Positions 60,511 to 64,000 of a stretch of 64,000 nt of DNA are shown here, in pieces. Origin of the DNA: Streptomyces kurssanovii (GTDB lineage: Bacteria; Actinomycetota; Actinomycetes; Streptomycetales; Streptomycetaceae). Below the pieces are notes generated by a model. It searched no databases, was not told the origin of the DNA, and saw only the letters and a list, made by a program, of their open reading frames with translations. The DNA lies in the NCBI RefSeq assembly GCF_014649695.1, contig NZ_BMTN01000001.1, positions 1 through 64,000 of the forward strand, written 5' to 3'. The position numbers and the translations under genes were made by a program. Each line of letters begins with the position of its first letter. The stretch's first letter is position 1.

Positions 60511-61380
60511 TTGAGAACCTTGGAAACCGCAACGCTCGACCAGGTGGTCGACACGGCTCGCTATCCCCTGTCGGAACCCGAGAGCGCCGAGGCACAGGCC
60601 GTGGTCTCCCGCGCCCGGCTCGAGTTGCGGACTCTCGGCTGCACCGTGCTGCCGGACTTCATCCGTCCGTCGCTCCGTGAAGTCCTGCGGCAGGAGTGCT
60701 CGGCCATCGCCCCTCGGGCCCACTACGACGTCGAAACCGTCAACGTCTACAACATCTCGGTGGATTCGGCGCTGCACGAGGACCACCCCGGTCGGCGCAC
60801 CTTCCAGCGGGGCAACGCCTTCGTCGCGCGCGACCGCGTCCCCCAGAGTTCCCTCATCAGCAGGCTCTACTCCCACCCGGTGTTCCAGGACTTCATCGCC
60901 CGCTGCTTCGGGCTGCCGCAGCTCCACGAGCTGGCGGACCCGCTCTCCGGGCTGGTTCTCAATGTCGTCGCTCCCGGCATGGAGCACCCCTGGCACTTCG
61001 ACACCAATGAGTTCACCGTCAGCATGCTCACTCAGCAGGCACAGGCCGGCGGCGACTTCGAGTACTGCCCGAACATCAGGTCCGCGCACGACGAGCGCTT
61101 CGACGACGTCCGGGACGTACTGGACGGCCGTGGCGAGCGGCTGATTCGGAGCCTGCCCCTGCAACCCGGTGACCTGCAGCTCTTCAAGGGCCGCTACTCG
61201 CTGCACCGGGTGAGCCCCGTGCGCGGCGAGGTCGCCCGCCACTCCGCGATATTCGCCTACAGCGAGCACCCGGGCGTCATCGGGAGCGTGGCACGGACCC
61301 AGCAGCTCTTCGGCCGCGTACTGCCCGAGCATCTGGCGGCCGAGGGCCGGGCCGTGCGGGGCGACCTGCTGCTGGACTAG
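60511..61380 (+). CDS. BesD/HalD-family Fe(II)/2-oxoglutarate oxygenase, probable amino-acid hydroxylase
   Basis: A 289-aa protein; TTG at 60511 has GGAGAGG six bases upstream. Features: ELRTLGCTVLPDFIRPSLRE, ETVNVYNIS, LVLNVVAPGMEHPWHFDTNE with iron ligands H162 and D164, DFEYCPNIRS, LPLQPGDLQLFKGRYSLHRV with H232 and R238 (2-oxoglutarate). It resembles the BesD/HalD group acting on free lysine-like amino acids. BesD-type halogenases replace the acidic ligand by Gly/Ala (HxG); this one keeps H-x-D, so hydroxylation is more likely than chlorination. First gene of an operon with a methyltransferase (97 bases on) and a carnitine-type acyltransferase. Substrate unknown. Confidence 0.82.
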   Translation: MRTLETATLDQVVDTARYPLSEPESAEAQAVVSRARLELRTLGCTVLPDFIRPSLREVLRQECSAIAPRAHYDVETVNVYNISVDSALHEDHPGRRTFQRGNAFVARDRVPQSSLISRLYSHPVFQDFIARCFGLPQLHELADPLSGLVLNVVAPGMEHPWHFDTNEFTVSMLTQQAQAGGDFEYCPNIRSAHDERFDDVRDVLDGRGERLIRSLPLQPGDLQLFKGRYSLHRVSPVRGEVARHSAIFAYSEHPGVIGSVARTQQLFGRVLPEHLAAEGRAVRGDLLLD

Positions 61381-61389
61381 CGGTATCCC

Positions 61390-61455
61390 CGCTCCGCGAT
61401 GCCCGCTGCGCGATCCGGCGCTGCGCGAGCCCCCGCTGCGCGATCCGCACCAAGC
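61390..61455. repeat. Imperfect tandem repeats upstream of the methyltransferase
   Basis: Four copies of a ~14-16-base unit (CGCTGCGCGATCCG and close variants) lie between the oxygenase stop and the ribosome site of the methyltransferase. They could form local structures in the mRNA; function unknown. Confidence 0.6.
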
Positions 61456-61477
61456 GATCAATGGAGGAGTAAGCCCT

Positions 61478-62311
61478 GTGCGATTCGACGCCACCGGGAA
61501 AGTCTCTCTCGACCACATCTACACCCAGCCCGATCCGCGCAGCTATTTCAGCGCGCTGAACCCGCTCGGCTACCGCATTCCCCAGCAGGCCAAGCCCTAC
61601 TTCGCCAAACTCATCAAGGAATACCGCGACTCCCAACGTGTCGCGGTCCCCAAGGTGCTGGACATCGGCTGTTCCTACGGAATCAACGCCGCCCTGCTGA
61701 AGTACGACGCGACGATGGACGAGCTGTACGCGCGCTACGCCGGCCAGGAGCGCGCGGGAGAGAGCCGCGAAGCCCTGCTGGCCCACGACCGGGAGCTGGC
61801 CCGGTCGCGCCGCCCCGCGCAGCCCGTCCGCTTCGTCGGCCTGGACACCTCCGGCAGCGCGCTGTCCTACGCGCTCGACGCCGAGTTCCTGGACGACGCG
61901 GTCCACGCCGACCTGGAGGAGCGCGACCCCACGCCGCGGCAGCGCGCCCAGTTCGCCGGGACGGACCTGGTGATCTCGACGGGCTGCCTCGGCTACGTCA
62001 CGGAGCGCACGCTCACCCGAGTCGTCCAGGCACAGGGCACCCGCCGGCCCTGGATGGCGCACTTCGTCCTGCGGATGTTCCCGTTCGACCCCGTCGAGCA
62101 CGCGCTGGCCGAGCTGGGCTACCGGACCGTCCGTGCCGAAGGGTTCTTCAGACAGCGCAGGTTCGCCTCTTCTGAGGAGCAGGCGCTCGTGCTGGACAGG
62201 ATGTCGGCCGTCGGGGTGAATGCGCGGGGCCTGGAGGCGGAAGGCTGGCTGTACGCACAGCTTTACCTCTCCCGGCCCGCCGACGGGGAAACCACCGGCC
62301 CAACGAACTGA
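61478..62311 (+). CDS. SAM-dependent methyltransferase-like protein
   Basis: A 277-aa protein; GTG at 61478 follows GGAGGAG. Motif I VLDIGCSYGINAALLKYDA (60-71); FVGLDTSGSALSYALDAEFL (motif II with acidic D for the ribose); VISTGCLGYVTERTLTRVVQ (motif IV region); MAHFVLRMFPFDPVEHALAE near the end. A ~40-residue insertion between motifs I and II (ELYARYAGQERAGESREALL) is unusual. It probably methylates a small metabolite made by, or fed to, the neighbouring oxygenase. Ends 40 bases before the acyltransferase start. Confidence 0.8.
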   Translation: MRFDATGKVSLDHIYTQPDPRSYFSALNPLGYRIPQQAKPYFAKLIKEYRDSQRVAVPKVLDIGCSYGINAALLKYDATMDELYARYAGQERAGESREALLAHDRELARSRRPAQPVRFVGLDTSGSALSYALDAEFLDDAVHADLEERDPTPRQRAQFAGTDLVISTGCLGYVTERTLTRVVQAQGTRRPWMAHFVLRMFPFDPVEHALAELGYRTVRAEGFFRQRRFASSEEQALVLDRMSAVGVNARGLEAEGWLYAQLYLSRPADGETTGPTN

Positions 62312-62351
62312 ATCGAGAGCAGAATTGAACACCAGTCAGGACGTGACTGCC

Positions 62352-64000
62352 ATGACGACCTTCTCCCAGGAGGCCGGTCTGCCGCGCGTGCCGCTGCCCA
62401 CACTCGAGGCGAGCTGTGAGAGGTTCCTCGCCTGGTGCGAGCCGCTGCTGACCGCCGACGAACTGGCGGCGACGGAGGCCGAGGTGGCAGCCTTCCTCCG
62501 GCCGGACGGCCCGGGCCGGGTGCTGCACGCGGCGCTGGAGGAGTACGACGCGGCGGAGGGCGTACACAGCTGGCTCGACACCTTCTGGCCGTACCGCTAC
62601 CTGGGCCGCCGGGACCGGATCGCGCTCAACGCCAACTTCTTCTTCCTGTTCAAGGACACCGGCCGGCCACAGGTGGAGCGCGCTGCCGGGCTCATCGCCG
62701 GGGCCGTCGACTACAAGCGGCAGCTCGACCGGGAGCTCATCCCTCCGGTGATGCAGCGCGGGGAGCCCCAGTCGATGGAGCAGAACAAGTATCTGTTCTC
62801 CGCGACGCGTATTCCCGGCGCGGAACAGGACACCGTGCGCAGCCCCTACACCGACCAGTGGCCGGGCCCGTCCCGGGCCCGGCACATCGTGGTGTTCTTC
62901 CGGGGAGGCATGTTCCGCCTGGACGTGCTCGGCGCGGACGGCGTCCCGCACAGCCTTGAAGACCTCGAGGCAGGCCTGCACGCGGTGATGAAGGCCGGCG
63001 CCGAACCGGCCGCCGCGGACTCCTCGGTGGGCCACCTCACCACCATGGCTCGCGCTGAGTGGGCGGCAGCCCGCGAGTCCCTGCTCGCCTGCCACCCCCG
63101 CAACGCGGACGCGCTCGACGACGTCGAGACCGCCCTGTTCTGCGTCTGCCTGGAGGACTTCGCCCCCGCGGACACCCAGGAGGCTTGCGACCAGCTGCTG
63201 TACGGCGACCGCGGCAACCGCTGGTTCGACAAGGCGGTGTCCTTCATCGTCTTCGCCGACGGCCGCGCGGGCATCAACGTGGAGCACTGCGAGCTGGACG
63301 GCACCACCATCCTCAGCTTCACCGACGCCCTGCTGACGACCTCGGCCGAGGAGCACTCCCGCCGGTCCGGCGCCCGCTCCCAGGGGCTGCCGGCACTGGA
63401 GCCCCTCGTCTTCGAACTCGACGACGCCTTGCGGGGCCAAGTGCGCTCGGCCGCCGACGCGTTCGCGGCGTACGGAGCCGCCACCGCCACCCGCATCGTG
63501 TCCTTCGACGACTTCGGCAGCAGCGCGGCCAAGGCCCTGGGCGTCTCGCCGGACGCGTTCGTCCAGGTCGCCTACCAGCTCGCCCACCAGCGCGCCAAGG
63601 GACACCTGGGCGCTACGTACGAGTCGATCGCCACCCGCCAGTACCGGCACGGGCGGACCGAGGCGATGCGCGTCGTCACCCCCGAGATGCACGAGTTCGT
63701 CGCGGCCATGACCGATCCGGCAGCCGACGCCGCCACCCGGCGCACCGCGTTCCGGGCCGCCGCCCAGAAGCATGTGACGCGCGCGAAGGAATGCCGGCTG
63801 GGAGAGGCACCCGAGCAGCACCTGTGGGAACTGGAACTGATCCAGCGACGGCGCGGGGCCGAGCTGGGAGTGACCGAGCAGCCCGCGCTGTACCGCACTC
63901 CGGGCTGGCTGACGATGCGGGACGACTACCTGAGCACCAGCTCCGCACCGTCCGCCAACATCCAGTACTTCGGCTTCGGGGCCACGAGTGACCGGTGCAT
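62352..64000 (+). CDS. Choline/carnitine O-acyltransferase-family protein (partial, runs off window)
   Basis: The frame from ATG 62352 (AGGA ten bases upstream; TTG 62325 and GTG 62343 are alternatives) stays open to the window end, giving 549 residues of an expected ~600. Family markers: LPRVPLPTLEASCERFLAWC, WLDTFWPYRYLGRRDRIALN, ARHIVVFFRGGMFRLDV, INVEHCELDG with catalytic H312, TEAMRVVTPEMHEFV, LYRTPGWLTMRDDYLSTSSA (C-terminal STSS motif that binds the carboxylate). Such enzymes move acyl groups between CoA and a quaternary-ammonium alcohol. With an oxygenase and a methyltransferase in front, a hydroxylated trimethyl-amino-acid acceptor is an attractive guess. Confidence 0.88.
   Translation, partial: MTTFSQEAGLPRVPLPTLEASCERFLAWCEPLLTADELAATEAEVAAFLRPDGPGRVLHAALEEYDAAEGVHSWLDTFWPYRYLGRRDRIALNANFFFLFKDTGRPQVERAAGLIAGAVDYKRQLDRELIPPVMQRGEPQSMEQNKYLFSATRIPGAEQDTVRSPYTDQWPGPSRARHIVVFFRGGMFRLDVLGADGVPHSLEDLEAGLHAVMKAGAEPAAADSSVGHLTTMARAEWAAARESLLACHPRNADALDDVETALFCVCLEDFAPADTQEACDQLLYGDRGNRWFDKAVSFIVFADGRAGINVEHCELDGTTILSFTDALLTTSAEEHSRRSGARSQGLPALEPLVFELDDALRGQVRSAADAFAAYGAATATRIVSFDDFGSSAAKALGVSPDAFVQVAYQLAHQRAKGHLGATYESIATRQYRHGRTEAMRVVTPEMHEFVAAMTDPAADAATRRTAFRAAAQKHVTRAKECRLGEAPEQHLWELELIQRRRGAELGVTEQPALYRTPGWLTMRDDYLSTSSAPSANIQYFGFGATSDRC

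Noticed and set aside
60511-61380. Calling the oxygenase a radical halogenase (BesD)
   Set aside because: Halogenases of this group have Gly/Ala in place of the acidic iron ligand; here the motif is H-F-D, so hydroxylase is the better call.
1-64000. CRISPR arrays
   Set aside because: No regularly spaced direct repeats of 25-40 bases were seen anywhere in the window.

Overview
The window looks like a stretch of accessory DNA from a Streptomyces chromosome or a close relative. GC is very high with strong third-position bias, GTG and TTG starts are common, and many families are typical of that group: a DUF397/Scr1-type pair, DUF5133, FhaA-type DUF3662, an RsbW-like ATPase, GlxA-type AraC regulators, WXG100 toxins and BesD-type oxygenases. 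Transposase relics (IS5, IS630, probably IS110), many frameshifted genes and duplicated gene ends suggest a rearranged chromosome arm.

Layout. 0-6.7 kb: transposase relics, hypothetical genes, a truncated primase-like gene, a holin-like membrane protein and a membrane-anchored Ser/Thr kinase. 7.2-11 kb: a tightly coupled lipoprotein-TIR-TIR operon facing a second beta-propeller lipoprotein. 11-23 kb: a broken PIN gene, an HxlR/oxidoreductase divergon, small metabolic and stress-type genes, an AI-2E family permease, a decayed GH43/sulfatase/formylglycine-generating-enzyme cluster, a saccharopine-reductase-like gene divergent from a GlxA regulator, and YdeI. 23.6-34.6 kb: a two-gene helicase operon (giant DEAD/DUF1998 protein, then a RelE-fold/UvrD fusion), a beta family protein and an anti-sigma-type ATPase. 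34.9-41 kb: hypothetical genes, a secreted NucA/NucB nuclease and a WD40 pseudogene that has lost its ATPase core. 41-48 kb: two WXG100/type VII-type polymorphic toxin loci with neighbouring immunity candidates. 48.3-49.4 kb: a Scr1/DUF397 pair. 49.5-58.7 kb: a kinase, SNF2 helicase and giant N6-adenine methyltransferase operon. 59-64 kb: a decayed helicase relic, a broken 2-hydroxyacid dehydrogenase, and an Fe/2-oxoglutarate oxygenase, methyltransferase and carnitine-type acyltransferase operon that runs off the end.

Biological reading. The window is best seen as a defence and conflict island. Three candidate systems stand out. One is the kinase-helicase-methyltransferase operon, whose methyltransferase has a lower-GC specificity half. 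The second is the DUF1998 helicase, with a probable C-terminal nuclease domain, together with the RelE-UvrD helicase. The third is the lipoprotein-TIR-TIR operon, which could couple an envelope sensor to NAD-consuming effectors. The first two together recall the DISARM parts list (DrmD/DrmMI and DrmA/DrmB) split over two loci, but that link is inference. The terminal oxygenase cluster may make a small hydroxylated, methylated or acylated amino-acid product. All functional calls come from reading the sequence; no database search was run.
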